Source: Hymenolepis diminuta (taxonomy: Eukaryota; Platyhelminthes; Cestoda; Cyclophyllidea; Hymenolepididae). From it: a DNA stretch of 64,000 nucleotides. Under the pieces are notes generated by a model. That model saw only the letters and a list, made by a program, of their open reading frames with translations, was not told the DNA's origin and did no database searches. Positions 13,812 through 27,304 of the stretch are shown here, piece after piece. A program made the translations under genes and the position numbers. The DNA lies in the NCBI GenBank assembly GCA_900708905.1, contig CAADRB010000003.1, forward strand, positions 2,463,924 to 2,527,923, in the 5' to 3' direction. Positions within the stretch are counted from its first letter, which is position 1. The number at the start of each line of letters is the position of its first letter.

Positions 13812-14259
13812 AAATATCCAAACACATAAGAAGTGAAGTCATAAAGTGGAAGCGTGTTCACATTTTAAGAAGGATTTGTAGAGTAAGTAGTAGGAGAGTG
13901 AGTCAGGGAATCATAAGAGTCCTACTCCATCTAAGCTCCAGAATTATCAGGTCAGCTGCTGTTACAAGATGAGGTCCCTTCTGACTTTTCCTTTCGTTCC
14001 ATGATCATGTTCTTCGTAGCGAAAATCTGGATAACAGGTATTCATTTGATTTCGGAGCCATCCTTCTTTCGCTTAATTCTTCTAGCACCCACCTATTGGA
14101 CAAAGGAGTTTACCAGTTGACAGGTCATCTACTGAGTTCAGGTAATCGACCTACCAGTGCTTCCCTATCTCTCTTTCATTTGCAATGAGTTCATGACATC
14201 GAGAATCTACACTCGTAGTTTCTCCTTCACGAACACATTTCAGTTGTGGTTGATATTCA
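13812..14259 (-). repeat. LINE tail repeat, copy B (inverted relative to copy A)
   Basis: These 448 bases are nearly identical to the reverse complement of the 3' two-thirds of copy A. The shared block ends sharply at GATATTCA, after which the sequence is unrelated. With copy A it forms an inverted repeat with a spacer of about 1.3 kb. In LINE terms the copy lies on the - strand and is 5'-truncated. Confidence 0.85.
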
Positions 14260-16614
14260 ACCAGTCTTGCTTGCAAATTAGCATCCCTTTTCCACGGAAA
14301 TAAACTAGATATATCCATTGACCTGCTATTCGCCTTTTGGTTCCGAATGTTCTACAGATTTGGTTTGATTAAACGCAGTACTGATGGTGCAAATATACTT
14401 TTGCGCTATCACTAGATATACGACGCATCTATAAGATTAACGACAATTTAATAAATTAATTTGCACTATGAATTTATTTTTCTCCATTTATCCCAATTTA
14501 TTTGATTGGTATTTAGGAAATTAAGGATTAATTTTTCACAATATTAATATGAATGAATTGACTGTATTAATGACATTGGTACTAATGTGATAATAATTCT
14601 AAAATCCCTACTTTACAGACCCCAAATTATTATATATTTCTGGTTAAAAAATTTTTTTTCTGCAACCTTTACATTATTTCGATTCTGAATAATGTGACAT
14701 TTCCGCAGGGCACATTCACAGATAGCTAAGCCTCTTTGTTGTTCGTACGTCATAACAATTTCGTACGCGTCTAGTCCATGTTACTGAAGTACACCGGATC
14801 GAAAATTTTTGCTTATGCCGCTGCGATTTTCGCATTGGAATAGACGCTTTTGAAATGTTTAAGAAAAAATTTATTAATTTTATTAAAAAATCTCACATTC
14901 GGTCAATTTGAACTTCGATAAAAGTTATTCATAAAAGCATCTTTAAGAATGGCATTCTAATCCAATAATGACAATTTTCTATTTGTGGTAAAAATCGATA
15001 CACAACCTGCGTTCATTATGAGCACGTAATAACAGTGGTAATTTGGAGAGCGAAAGATGAATTATCTTGATTCAATTTACGTCCGTTTTACAATCTAATT
15101 TTAGGTTTATCGAAAATTTGCCCAAAACGTAGACTAGGGCTTACAAGTCACGAATCAAATGATGTAGAAGAAATAACTGCGACTCATCATACACTAATAA
15201 GAATTTATCCTCAATAAAATTCATGATATCTAGTAAAGTGCCGTTGTTTTTAATGTGAGATACTTTAAACAGTTATTATCGATTTATCTGGCTGTTTAGT
15301 TAGCGGGGTTTATGACCATGTGTTTAAATTAAAACAAAAATGAAATATGAAACGAAATGTGAATGCACAGCTTTAGATCACGTGATTTGACAACTTCTCA
15401 TTGATTTTCTACAGGAATGCCGTAAAAGCTAAAAAATGACCTTTAGGCAGTAGATGCTTATAATTTTAGTTGAAAATGAGGCACAAAATGATAAAAGATT
15501 ATTTTTAAAGACGATTGTCAATTCATGATGATTTTGAGGCCAAACAAGAGGAAAAGAAAGAAAGTGGGAGTAAATGTTAAAATGTGCATTTTCATAATTG
15601 TGTCCACGGTTATACATTGTTTTTACTAAAGAGGCTGGTTGAATTTGTCTAGTCAAAAAACCCTTTTAAATCGTGATTTATCGGAAATTTGTTTTTAACA
15701 GCTTCAGATCCACTGCATATAAGAAGAAATTTAAGAAATTTGCGTAGACATGTGTTAGTACCTCAAAGTGCATCAGAGATTGAATTTTAATGAATATTTT
15801 TATGTGAAATCTATTCATCCTGATTCATAATTGCCGATTAGCCCAACTCTTTTTTGGATAAATGTATAATTCTGCCAATCTTTAACCGTGCGAAGTAATT
15901 GAACGTCCTTTCACAAGGCGTGTAATAGAATTTGCTCACCTGCTTAAGAGTGATCCCGTTATTAACCAGGAATCCGAATTCGGATACTGAATCTGATGGC
16001 CGGATACGAAGACTAGCCAACAACTGGACAACCACGATCAATAAATAATCAAGGACATTAAATCAGCACTTTAAAATTACCATTTTATGTAACTTTCTCT
16101 TACACTGCCTGAATGACTATTTATTAAAAGTGTCCATCCCATTATTTCCCTTCGGAATTTGGACTTCAGCCTAGCAAAACACAACGCTGGCAATCCGTAT
16201 GTTTATTAATTAAGCTTTGTTAATTCTTTTGCGTTAGTAGGAGAGTTAAACAGGTAACTCATTTCACTAAAATTTTTCACTAAATACGTACACTGAGAGA
16301 TGTTTTGGATCTTATGAATTCAAGTCTCTGCTGAAGAAGCAGTTTATAGCTTTGATCATCTGGTTAAAAAAGGACTCGTATTATTTCTTGACACAGATAA
16401 TAGATGTTTGAATTCTTGTATGAAAGATATTCTCTCTTAATAAGGCATTTCCCATTAAGCCTAGGCGAGAATAAGTTTTAGATGCCAGAAGCATAGGTAA
16501 CCCGCCAGAAACTGAATGGTTAGAGGAAACAAGATTAGTAAGGAAAGCGTTAACAGAAGGAACTGATCTTATGAAAGCTGTTCGTATTCTTCCAGCTCGG
16601 TAGATAATCATATC
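14260..16614. other. Intergenic, nothing recognised
   Basis: Short - strand frames at 15429-15656, 15838-16041 and 16381-16611 carry no motif I know. The rest is AT-rich. Confidence 0.55.
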
Positions 16615-16710
16615 CGGTTATCTATAACCATATTACTGGATGTGCACCAATTAGCACATCCTCAGGTTTGTCCTGTTTGAATATTGACCATCGCACCACC
16701 TAAGTAAATT
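16615..16710 (-). repeat. tRNA-like SINE remnant, copy 2
   Basis: On the - strand GGTGCGATGGTC resembles an A box region, and GTGCACATCCAGTAA matches ACACATCCAGTAA in the copy at 24.4 kb. The B box part is poorly preserved, so the call rests mostly on the shared 3' core. Confidence 0.4.
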
Positions 16711-16950
16711 CAGTTTTCAATTCAACTGCAGATGGGAGATGGTGAAACGCACCGGGAACGCCTTATGAAGAGTAGGAAATGCAGGAGCCATAATTTAGTG
16801 TAATCTGACGAGTAATTAGACAGTACAGAGAGACGTCGTATGTAAATGGGTAAACACTAATAACACAGAGAGAAGAGTCAATAATTATTATCCCGAAGAC
16901 AAAATTTTGTGAAAACAGAAAGCTTGTTCAAATCTCATAGCTCCAGATTA

Positions 16951-17218
16951 GATTTATTTTTTGAGGTTAATGAGGACTAGGAAAGTGCAACCGAGGTCAT
17001 CTGGTTGCTCAAAGGGAGGTCAATGGTCATATTGTTGTGTCAAAATTTTTTTGATTAGTTCGAACATCGCAGATCGAGCTGAGATTTATTTATTGATTTT
17101 AACAAGGCATGAGAAGAGTACAGCTGAGGTCACCTAATAGCGCAGGTGGGAGGGTCAATGAAAATCAGCAGATAGTTCAAAAGTTTGCTTGACTCGATGA
17201 AGGTCAAGTCGGATCGCG
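16951..17218 (+). repeat. Diverged tandem duplication, unit about 132 bases
   Basis: Unit 1 (16951-17080) and unit 2 (17083-17218) align along their length. Both start GATTTATT; then come GAGGTCATCTGG against GAGGTCACCTAA, GGGAGGTCAATG against GGGAGGGTCAATG, and TTTTTTGATTAGTTCG against TTTGCTTGACTCGATG, and both end near GATCG. The units differ at roughly a third of sites, so the duplication is old. Confidence 0.6.
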
Positions 17219-20200
17219 TCATTGCACTGAAATCATAATGGGAGACTTACTATAAACGCAATAGTCATTCATAATCTCACTGTCATAGTTTGCAAAAAGG
17301 GCATTTCGCACAAATTTTTCAAAGCGAGATGAAAGGTGTAAAAATATCCCTGTCTTTTTAAAAGTTTTAACCTTTGAACGGTGACAAAAATCAGCAAGTA
17401 TGGAGATCACGCTTGTCTTTCGAAGGATTACTCAAGCTAAATGTGAATGTAGTTCTGCAATGTTGTGTGTAAAAATAACGTGACATTTTGAGGTGGAAAT
17501 TTTTTATTTCTAATAAGCACACGCTCAAAATTCAAGTAAGAATGTGGTTTACATAATTACTGATTTGTTAAAGTCTCCTCGTTTTCTTCTTTCATAATCG
17601 ATAAGTAACTCAAATTTATATTTTAAATGGCAGATAAAGTAAAATATGTTCATCAGACTGCAAAATGATTTAGTATGATCTCTTTCTGTTTTCAAGACGA
17701 AGCTATTTAATTATTAATGGGTTTTTATTATAAAATGAATCATGAGAAAAAACACGAGCCTTTATTTGAGATTTTAACTGTTCTTTTATGTTCACCGATA
17801 GTTTATTAAACCTTGAGTTTGGCTTGACAGTTCTTAAATATTTTTGCAACAATCTGTATTTATCTAAAGTAGGAGATGAAAAAATGAGTTAAACTAGTAC
17901 CTTTCCAACTTTACGAACTCAGTAGAGTTGGTGACAGAATACTTTACTAAAGAAGAACCAGGAGAAAGCAGCAATCTTGTATCTGTGGCCTTTTCCATTT
18001 TGGAGAGTAAGACCCACCAGCCAGATGTTAAATAATGAAGAAAATCAATAAATAACTTAATGGTCGATGGGGGGAGGGGTGAGGTGAGTCCTACGCGCAA
18101 TCGGATAGAAAAATCGGCAAGCCAGTCATGATAACAAATAACGCAAACGAGGAAAAAAGTTACTGCAGATCAATCCTACTTGTTGCTCTGGAACAGTCAG
18201 TCTCCAAACTTTGCATACTTGAATATTTAAATCGCAGAAAATTTTTATGGAGCTTTACTTTTAAGTCACCCATGTTTACAGAACTTAAACATTTGTATTG
18301 TGTACATATTAGTGCTTATGAGGGCCTTGACGATAGAATAAATAAAATGAAGCCAAATTGTCTTGATTGACACCGTAAACGACCTTTTCAATCCAAGAAA
18401 TAACTTCTAAAACACCTACTGCTTATTGCACTAATTAAAAAGAAGTAAAGTGAATACTAATCAGCCTCAAGTCCTTTACCATCAGATTTCTCATTTTAAA
18501 GCCAAACGGAACCATCATTTATCTACCCCCTAGCTAATAGACAAACCCCTTTTGTTTGAAATTTTGCGCCACAATAATGTCAGGCTGCACTTTATCATGA
18601 AATTTCGTTATCCAATTTCAATTTTAAAGAAATTGCTGATATAATTTTAAGCGATAAATAAGGAATCAGCATTTACACTTTCTAATTTACATGGGGATTT
18701 GCTTCAACTCTTGGTACATTAAGGGAGACAGTTTGGTAAATAACCCTTTTTAAGTGCACAGATTTACTAATATGAAAACAAAACTTGCATGTGATTTGCC
18801 CTGGGGTAAATAAAATTGTGCATTTGTGTGCTTATTTGATATGTTCTGAATCTAGGAGAAATCGATATCGATTATAGCCGGTTGCCTTATATCTATGCTA
18901 TTGAACGCAGCTGCAGTTAAGCCTGATCGATAGATAAACGCGTCTGCCACCATGTGTCCTCTGTTTACTGTCTGAACCAAGTTTAACTTAAGGTCAAGTC
19001 AGAGGTCTTGAAAAATAGCGTTTTGGGGAAGGGCGTAGACTGTTGTCTAAAATTTAGGTTTAAAATCAACGAAATTCATAATTAGAGACAGATCATGTTT
19101 TGAGTTCACATCTTCTGACGAAAGGAATGTAAATGTGTCTCTGGATTAAGAAGACTGTTAATGTAGGTCACAAATCTTAGATTAGAGGCAAGAAGACTTG
19201 CCGAGGTATGCCGTAAATTTAAGTTAGATATTATCATATTTGTTGATTCATCCATTTATAATAAAATTGATTGGTCTAGATCGCTTTTCTTATTAAGGGC
19301 TATTCGTCGTTCTCCAAGTGTGTGTCCCAAGAAATTCCCGTTCAAACTTGTCATTATAGGTGTATATTTGGTTTGCTTTGTATTTTTTCCTTCCATTTTT
19401 CTCCTTACTCTTCATTTAATTCACGGAATTCAATTTTTTTCTTCCAGTAATATCCTATGATCAGGTACACAATTCCACATCAAAGCATGTTTTAGCGAAA
19501 CAAATGAGTGCGTACCAGGAATATTCAAGATGTTTTTTCCAATTTGATTGAATCTCAATGAATGTGGTGTTAGAAGAAAATTGCTGCTTATGAGATTCTA
19601 TTTTAGAACAGAATAAACCTGCAAAGCTGTTGCCTGTCCAAGCCTTAAGAATTTCACTTCCATAAAAATAGAAAGCATATGGAAATGGTGACAGAGTATT
19701 TACTATCTGGAGGAAACAGGGAGAAGTCGGCAATCCGAAAAATAATAAACTGAGCAGAGTAGTAGTTAGACTACAGGAGAAAATCAGTTGATAGTTTAAA
19801 AACCAGAAACTGAATCAGAGTGGCGATAAATATTTACTAGGAAAACCGATAATAGTAAATAAATCTAGACGATGCCTGGAAGAAACACAGCAAAAAGTCA
19901 ACATTAGTGAGAGTTGTTTAATCCTCCCTAATTTAAATTCTTGTATTCAAATGCAAAACAACTCCCAATAAGTATACCTCCACAGTTTTAAACACCTAAG
20001 AATCAGTCAAGTTATTAGCTCGCCTGAAAGTTTGAAACTACCTTTTCGAGTGTAAAGGTGGTGATGAAAAAAATATAGAAGCGCCGACTTAGATCGATAC
20101 AAACTTCCTCAAGAACTGTCACACAAAGCTCAGGGCTACAGGTGCTACAAGGACTTTGGAAGGATTTAAGGAACTGCGAAAGAGTGTAAGTTCTGTGAAA

Positions 20201-21421
20201 CTTGTGATTAAGCTAGCAGAAGCGGATTGAAGTAAGACATTTTTAACAATCTTGTTTATTTTTGAAAATGACCTTCACATACGTTGAAAAAGTGCATTTA
20301 GTGGTTAATAATAAGGGGGATTAATCTAGGTCAAAATTTCATAACTTAAGTTGTTGTATTTTGATAAATCTGATAAACCCCTATTTGCTGACTTATGAGT
20401 AATACAAGCGCGTGAGTCAAGCTGGAAGTAAAACTTAGTCGGCTAGCTAGGTATTGCCGTTAAAACATGAGGGCACTAATTTCAGCTTTCTAATCCGCAT
20501 TGATATAATGAAGTGGATGTCACTAGAAATTCTCAATTTTTTGTGAAAGAATTAATCAGATTACGCCTTTTTAAGGGTAAAATATGCATATTTTCCGCCG
20601 GAGCAACTATCTTATTCAAAATTATTGCAAAAATTACTAATGCTTAAAATTTTCTTTTACATACAGGATTTTCGTGGAGCTTTTAAGTGGAAAAATCCCA
20701 TGAAAGAAAAGGATATAATCCAGATTTTCAGAAAATATTCCCGATCGTATGTTGCACTTATTTTGAACGAAAATACAGGTATTATACTGTTTTCTCTACG
20801 TAAGTTGAATATGTCTGTAAGAATCTTGCAAGAGAAAGGTAATACTTTGGAGCCTAAATTGTGCAAAGCAGCCTTCAATAGTGTGGCAATTTCGCAGAGG
20901 GAAAACTGTTGACGGGCGAAAAACTCAGGAATTCATTCACTCCTCTGATTCATATTCTACAAAATCTTTGGTTATTTAAAAGATTGCTTGTTAGAACGTA
21001 ATCCATTCCATTGGTTAAATGAATACTAACCGAGTAGACTTCAAACAAAATGATAGCGAAATTGTACTTACGATAAAAATAAAATAGACTCGGTTAACTG
21101 ATTGAATATAATTCTTATCCTTATTTATTATTAAAGCGAAAGATACAAAGAAAGGAAAGACTCATTCCATATTCCGATTTATTAATGACATAATATTATT
21201 GTTTCTTGCAATCAGTTTTTTCATTCTTCCATGTTGACAAGAAAGGCGCATTCTACCGGATTCTTCCTGTAGCGTTTCGAGATCTCGAAGGAAGTAGTAG
21301 GATAAAGGCCATGAAAAATACCTGAGTAGGACTACATTTGGTAAATTCAATGGCCCAATAGCTAAAAGGTGTAAGCAAAGAGGTGGAGGCTATGTAGCTT
21401 TAAAGATGGACGAGACACCAT
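17219..21421. other. Intergenic, nothing recognised
   Basis: Short open frames on both strands (for example 19461-19733 - and 20625-20912 +, the latter opposite another open frame at 20657-20878). None shows a conserved motif. Confidence 0.55.
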
Positions 21422-21475
21422 AGAGTATCGGATTAGGCGTACGCATTCTTCCGCTCTCATGTAAATTTGAATCCA
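21422..21475 (+). repeat. Second tRNA-like segment, possible SINE head
   Basis: TATCGGATTAGGCGTACGC resembles an A box with D-loop, and AAATTTGAATCCA about 30 bases later resembles a degraded B box. No partner copy of this version is evident in the window, and the acceptor arm does not pair well by eye. Confidence 0.3.
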
Positions 21476-22249
21476 CTTATGAAATGTGGGATTACGAAAA
21501 GGCAAAGGAATGTCAACTTTGCGGTCCGAAAGCAAATACAATTTTCATCTAATTATTTTCTAATTTAATTAGAAAATTCTTATTTAACTCTAATTTAAAA
21601 TCTTAGGATACAGAAGTCTTAAATATAAAGAGGCCCAAATTGCAATTCGATCTACGTAGGAATCTCGGGTTCAAGACCATAATCTTCAAATGTCTTCAAA
21701 TACTGATTTTTTTTAAAGCAATATATCTAAGCTCAGGTTATTTCCTTCAAATAACAAGTGTTACTTAAATAGGTCAAAATTACAAACTTAACTGAACTAG
21801 ATCTTGGGACAAAAAATGGTGAGTATTTCTATTAATTTGTTTTTTTAAGGATTTGCTTTCAGTTTGGTGAACTCTTACAGTATATTGAGGGTGAATGTAA
21901 AACTTCGGAAGAGAACTAAGTCTAACTGCATTGCATGAATCCTGTAATCTAAAAATCGGTAAACGTTAAGTTAACAAATAAGGTAATTTTGTAATTAAGC
22001 AAAGGTGCTGTTGAGTGCAATTCAGAGAATACAGTAGGAATGTCAAAGATTGACAGATATCCATTTACCTAATGCAGGTGGTACTTAATTTAAATCTATG
22101 TTAATAAAATTCTTCAAAATTTCTCACTGTTGTCTTATCACTAATGTCGATTATATATTATTGAAATATTCCACGATATTAGACAGATTATAGAAGTAAA
22201 TCAAATACGTTGGATTGCTGAGTTTCGGTACGAAATAGATCCATCTCAA

Positions 22250-23935
22250 GGTCCGATATCCGCGTAATGGCCTACCCCTAAGGAACTTAATTTAGGTCAA
22301 ATTTAGCGAATTTCTACCATCTCACCTACATCAGCAATATCGGCATTAATCGATTTATGAGGCCTGAAAGCAACTCCTATTGAGAACTTCTTACCTCAGC
22401 TTTATGACCAAAGATTACAGTAATATTCACAATTATGGCTGAATCATATAAACATTAGGCAACTTCATTAACCTAGGGAGTGGGTCATTTTAACGAGTGC
22501 AAAGGAATGAAGAAGCTGTCTTAGATGCCTTCAAATAGGAAAATTCGATTGTGGTCACTGTCATAAAACAGAAACAAGCCCAATTTTTGGAGTCACTTAC
22601 ATAATGAGATTGAGAAGGTGGATTGGAGATAATAAAAGACTCAAGAATTAGATATGACTGCAATGGTTTAAGGGTCTGCTTTTAAATCACATTATAACGC
22701 TTGTTAATTTATGTACTGCAAATTAAAGTTGTGTTCCTGAATCAATAGTCATGCAGGCCGTTTAAGAAAATTTACAAAAACAATGATATTTTATGATAAA
22801 GAAATTGAAATTCTCAAGTTCATTGAAATAAATTATTTTCCAACATTCACCTTCGACAGAGGAATGATTTTCGAAGTTTCCATATTTGTTTAAATCATAT
22901 TCTGCAAACTCTTTGTTGAACCGCTTTAAACACTCTGATTGGCTATTTCTATCTATGGGTTAGTTTAAATGATAACATATTTTTAAAAATCTATGGGTCT
23001 TTAAATACGAATTTGCCTGATAATAATCCATGCGCCTATCTTATCATTTGAAAGATGGAAGATGATTAAAAGAGAGCTTTTGCATCTTCATTTAGACATT
23101 CCTATAAATTGTAATGCTCTAACAGTTTGAACTCAGTTTCGAGACTGTCTCAAATAAAGTCTTCACTCTTCGTTATTAAGCCAAGTGTCCCCAACATGGT
23201 TGCCTCCCTAGGAGTTAATTTGGGTCTTACGTCGCCAAATGCCTCCTCATGCAACTGAGATGTTTGAGTCGATCGATCTGTCGAGATCTGAGACCTATTG
23301 AGTCCTGCTTACTCGAGTTTAATGGTTATTGATTAAAGAATGTGCGAAATTTAAGTCAAATTTTCTCATCTGGATGGTTATTTAAGAGAGCGCGGAGCAG
23401 TCAAGCAGCTGCTTGCGATGCCATTAAAGAAAATAATTCGATTGAGATCACTGTCGTAAAACAAGATCAAAACTGATGATAGTAATGGTACTTAATCGAT
23501 CCTCTCATAATTATTAGTAATTAATTATGCCATAAAAATTAGAATGAGGATAATGAAAGATTTTATTTCATTAGATTGTGGTTTTTCTATAGTGGTTTAA
23601 GTGTCTGTATTTAAATTGTAATTTATTGCTCGTTACTTTATGGGAAATAAATAATTTTTGACAATTGAAATTTCGGATTATTTGACAAATTCGGCACTGG
23701 AATGAGTGCAAATAATTCATGAAGTTATTTTATACATAATAGAGACCCAAAAAACAATTGACGGGAAGCAATTTCCAACAATAACCTTTAGTATCTATGA
23801 TTATGACGATCATATTTCGCAAACTCTCTGTTGAAGTGTTTCAAATAGTGATTGGTTATTTCTATCGAAAAGTTCTGAGCTTGTGATCTCTGACCTTGCA
23901 GAGGTTTATTTAGGCCCATGAATTCCCAAAATGTG
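22250..23935 (+). repeat. Diverged tandem duplication, unit about 920 bases
   Basis: Unit 1 (about 22250-23030) and unit 2 (about 23185-23935) share colinear blocks: CCCCTAAGGAACTTAATTTAGG against TCCCTAGGAGTTAATTTGGG; ATTCGATTGTGGTCACTGTC against ATTCGATTGAGATCACTGTC; GCAAACTCTTTGTTGAA against GCAAACTCTCTGTTGAA; and GATTGGCTATTTCTATC against GATTGGTTATTTCTATC. Offsets between partner blocks vary from about 890 to 930 through small indels. No protein frame is conserved between units. Confidence 0.6.
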
Positions 23936-24415
23936 GAAATTTTCTATCACGCATTAAAATCTGTTTTTTAAATGGTAGCATTTTAATATTCATTTACCCT
24001 TGATAACATTAGAGTATTTCATAAAATTGTAGAGATATTTGCTATTTTAATACAATGAATGCATTTACACCTTGGGAACGGTATAATCTTAACCGCTTTC
24101 ATTTGATTATTTCACTAAGAAACGGTTAAGTTGATTTGTCTCAATCAAAGTGACATGTGGAGTAAGACTAAAATGAGGTCACCCACAAGGCCGTACTCAA
24201 GGTCATAGAAAGCTACCACAAACTCTAAGGTCACATATGGTGATTTTTTATAAATGGCATTGAAAATGATTAAAATAGAACAACAACATAATAAAAATAA
24301 TGATATACTGCAAAACGAAGACTCTTCCTTAATATAATAACCGAAAATGGGACTCCTATTTTCATTTATTATTGACCGTTCTATCTTAGTTCTGAATACT
24401 ATCATGGTTTTAAAC

Positions 24416-24535
24416 CAATTACTGTTGACCAGTAATGGTTGGCCTTGCCGTTTACTGGATGTGTGCTAATGAGCATCTAATCCGTGACTTTTGACTTGAC
24501 AGGCGTGTTTGTTATGCTATTACGCAACCGGCATA
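24416..24535 (-). repeat. tRNA-like SINE remnant, copy 3
   Basis: The - strand runs GCGTAATAGCATAAC, then AAAGTCACGGATTAGATGC, then ACACATCCAGTAAACGG and CCAACCATTACTGG. It aligns along its whole length with the - strand copy at 34017-34115. It adjoins the right side of the tandem duplication. Confidence 0.5.
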
Positions 24536-27304
24536 AACGCGGAATGCTTCACGATATTGCACGTTAACTTTAGAGTGCCAATCTTTTCTGCATCGTACAA
24601 TTCTAAATACTAAAAGTATAGCAAATGTTTTTTTCTTCATTTTGCTATTATTTTTTTACAAACTGCATGAATTATTACTAATTTCTCAGAATTCTCTTTT
24701 TTTCTATAGAACTGCATTTATTATTCGTTAAAAGGAATTAGAAAGCCATTAGTTCAACTACGAAAAGAGACAACAAAAAATTATTTTAATATCACTTTAT
24801 GTACCCATGCTATCTGCTTCTAAATATTTACTTGCAAGATGTAGCCTTTACTGAGGACTGTCGGTAGCATATGTCGAGGATATCTATAAGACGGAAGAAA
24901 CACGAGAGACCTGAAGGAAATCTTGAACAAGAAGGTGTAGTTTGCACTCAAACTCTCAATTATGTCCGCGTTGACCCAATTAATGGATACCCTTAGCACT
25001 GGTCAACTTAGCAGGCGTTGGCGCCAAAGTAGACAGAAGAAGGAAAGAATTAAAAATCGATTTACCGCCTATCTAAGGAAGTTTTAAATCGATTGAGGAG
25101 TAACTTCAATTCTGTATACTTCAAATTAGCATTTAGAAAAGATAGCTCTTGTTAAGGAATATTGTCAACAGTAAAAAGCAAAAAATCAACTATCTATAAT
25201 TTTTAGAAATCTAAATTATCGAGCTTTTGGAATTTTAACTACTGTGTTGCCATAATTGTCTTTGCAATAACTGAAAGTTAAGTGGATTCTTCTCTAGATC
25301 ATTCCAGAATTATTTTAATTAATAGCTATAAGACAAAGAACTGCTCGAGTTTTAGCGATTGACATAGGATTCCCCCTGAAAATTCTCCTCTCACGTTTAG
25401 ATGTTTTCTGTGTTCTGCAGCTAAACGTGTACGGTTGCTAAGGTACTGTGATTCCATTATTGAAGACCGGTGTATCTAAGTGTGAATTAATTCATAAAAC
25501 GATCTTGTTAATTTTCGCCATCTTAGATATCGAGGCGTGGGTATCACCTGCAAAAAATCAATAACTTTACTTGCACTGAGTATGCATGTCTTGATGTTGG
25601 ACAAGGCACCTAGACCGTGAAAGTTAAAACACCTAATCTGATAGAATAGCTCCCTGGGGCAAAGTTATGCATTTGTATGTTTGAATGCATTCTGGTGCTC
25701 CATAAAACCAATAAACAGTGCTTCTCACAGAATATGGAGTTTTAAATATAAGCACGAAACAGCTGTGTTAATCGGTAACGGATACAGACGTACTTTTACT
25801 ACACTAGCCCATATTGAAGATAGGATTTTTGATAAGCAAAACAAAAAAAAATTGTGCACTTTAAGGGACCTTCACCCTAGAAGACGGTTAATTAATAAAA
25901 AAACAAATAGATAAGGCTTTTAAAGAAACTTGTTCCATCAAAATTCTTAAGAATGAACAAATTTTGACGAGTTATAAAAGTTCAAAATGCAACCTATATA
26001 CCAGATTGAAATTAAAATTTTCTTTGCGGAGTAAAACTTTTACTAGAAACAGGGAAATGTATTTAAAATATATCTATTTAAGAACAATCTGGAAAAATGC
26101 GTTAAATTAAGACACTGAAATATAATGAAACTATAAATAGACCCCAATATTCCTAAATTATCTTTACACCAAAACGCAGATATAATGGTATTCATTGATT
26201 TTCCGTCTAAATTTGTCTTAAAGAAAAACGTGAACCTGATTGGTTAGCACTGTTAATAAAACACTTTAACGGGTTGTTGATAGGCGCAAATGTGGCAGCT
26301 TTCAATTGGGCATTAATACTAAATAAAATGTTTCGAGAAACTTCTTGTAATTTTCCATATTAAGTCAGTCTTTGGTGGCCACGATAACGTCAAGGACTTT
26401 CTTTTTTATTTATGTAACCATATTAAATAGAGATCTGGATTTGTTCCCCTCAGATATTTTGAACTCCTGTAAAAAGTGAAACTGGTTATTTAATAGAAAT
26501 CTTCGTATATATACATAATTTAAACATTAACTGAATGGGAAATAATAACTAATTTCATGAGAGCAAAGAATACAAGTGACTTAGCTAAACAGCTATGCAT
26601 TTTTAACGCTGTTTACCGTTATTTTGTATGTTGCATAAATAAAACCTAGTTGGTTGAGAGCCTTCACTAATCAACCTGATTAAGCAATGCGTGGCAGTTT
26701 GCACATGGTAATTTGTATTTTTTCCAGGATGTGAATTCAAAAATTTCATCCAAGAGAATGGAGGAAAAAATAATCCGACTAAAAATTCATATTTATAATG
26801 TTATTTATAATCTATTTTGTCTATAAACACATACTATAATTTTATTAGTTAATTGATTATCGTTAGACGCGGCGGTTTGTGGTTGGTTGTCGAAAAATTT
26901 CGAGAATATTACTCTCCGATTTGATTGGACATGATGATAATATTCGACTTTTGAACGATTAAAATAATGATCAATTCCCATGGTTAAATCTTTTTACTTA
27001 AAAGTAAAAAAGTTTATTCCTAAAATCAGGTCACTGTACGGAAATAGCTTATAAGGCTTTATAATTTCTTGTTGTTACTTATATTATGTTATTACGCTAT
27101 TCCTGCCGCATTATACATGTCGATTATCTATCCATACATTTGTTCGGATACAGACAAGAATTAATTCATTGTCCTTTTCCGCAACGTACACTAAATTTTT
27201 TCAAACCATTATTTTTTCTTTTGATTTACAAAAATTCACTGTAAGAGGGAATTTTAGAAGAGATTGTAGAAGTAGGAAGTTATGAAATCGAGAGAACCTT
27301 TCTT
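24536..27304. other. Intergenic, nothing recognised
   Basis: AT-rich with short frames only; 25681-25914 is open for 77 codons without a motif. The LINE starts at the right edge. Confidence 0.55.
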
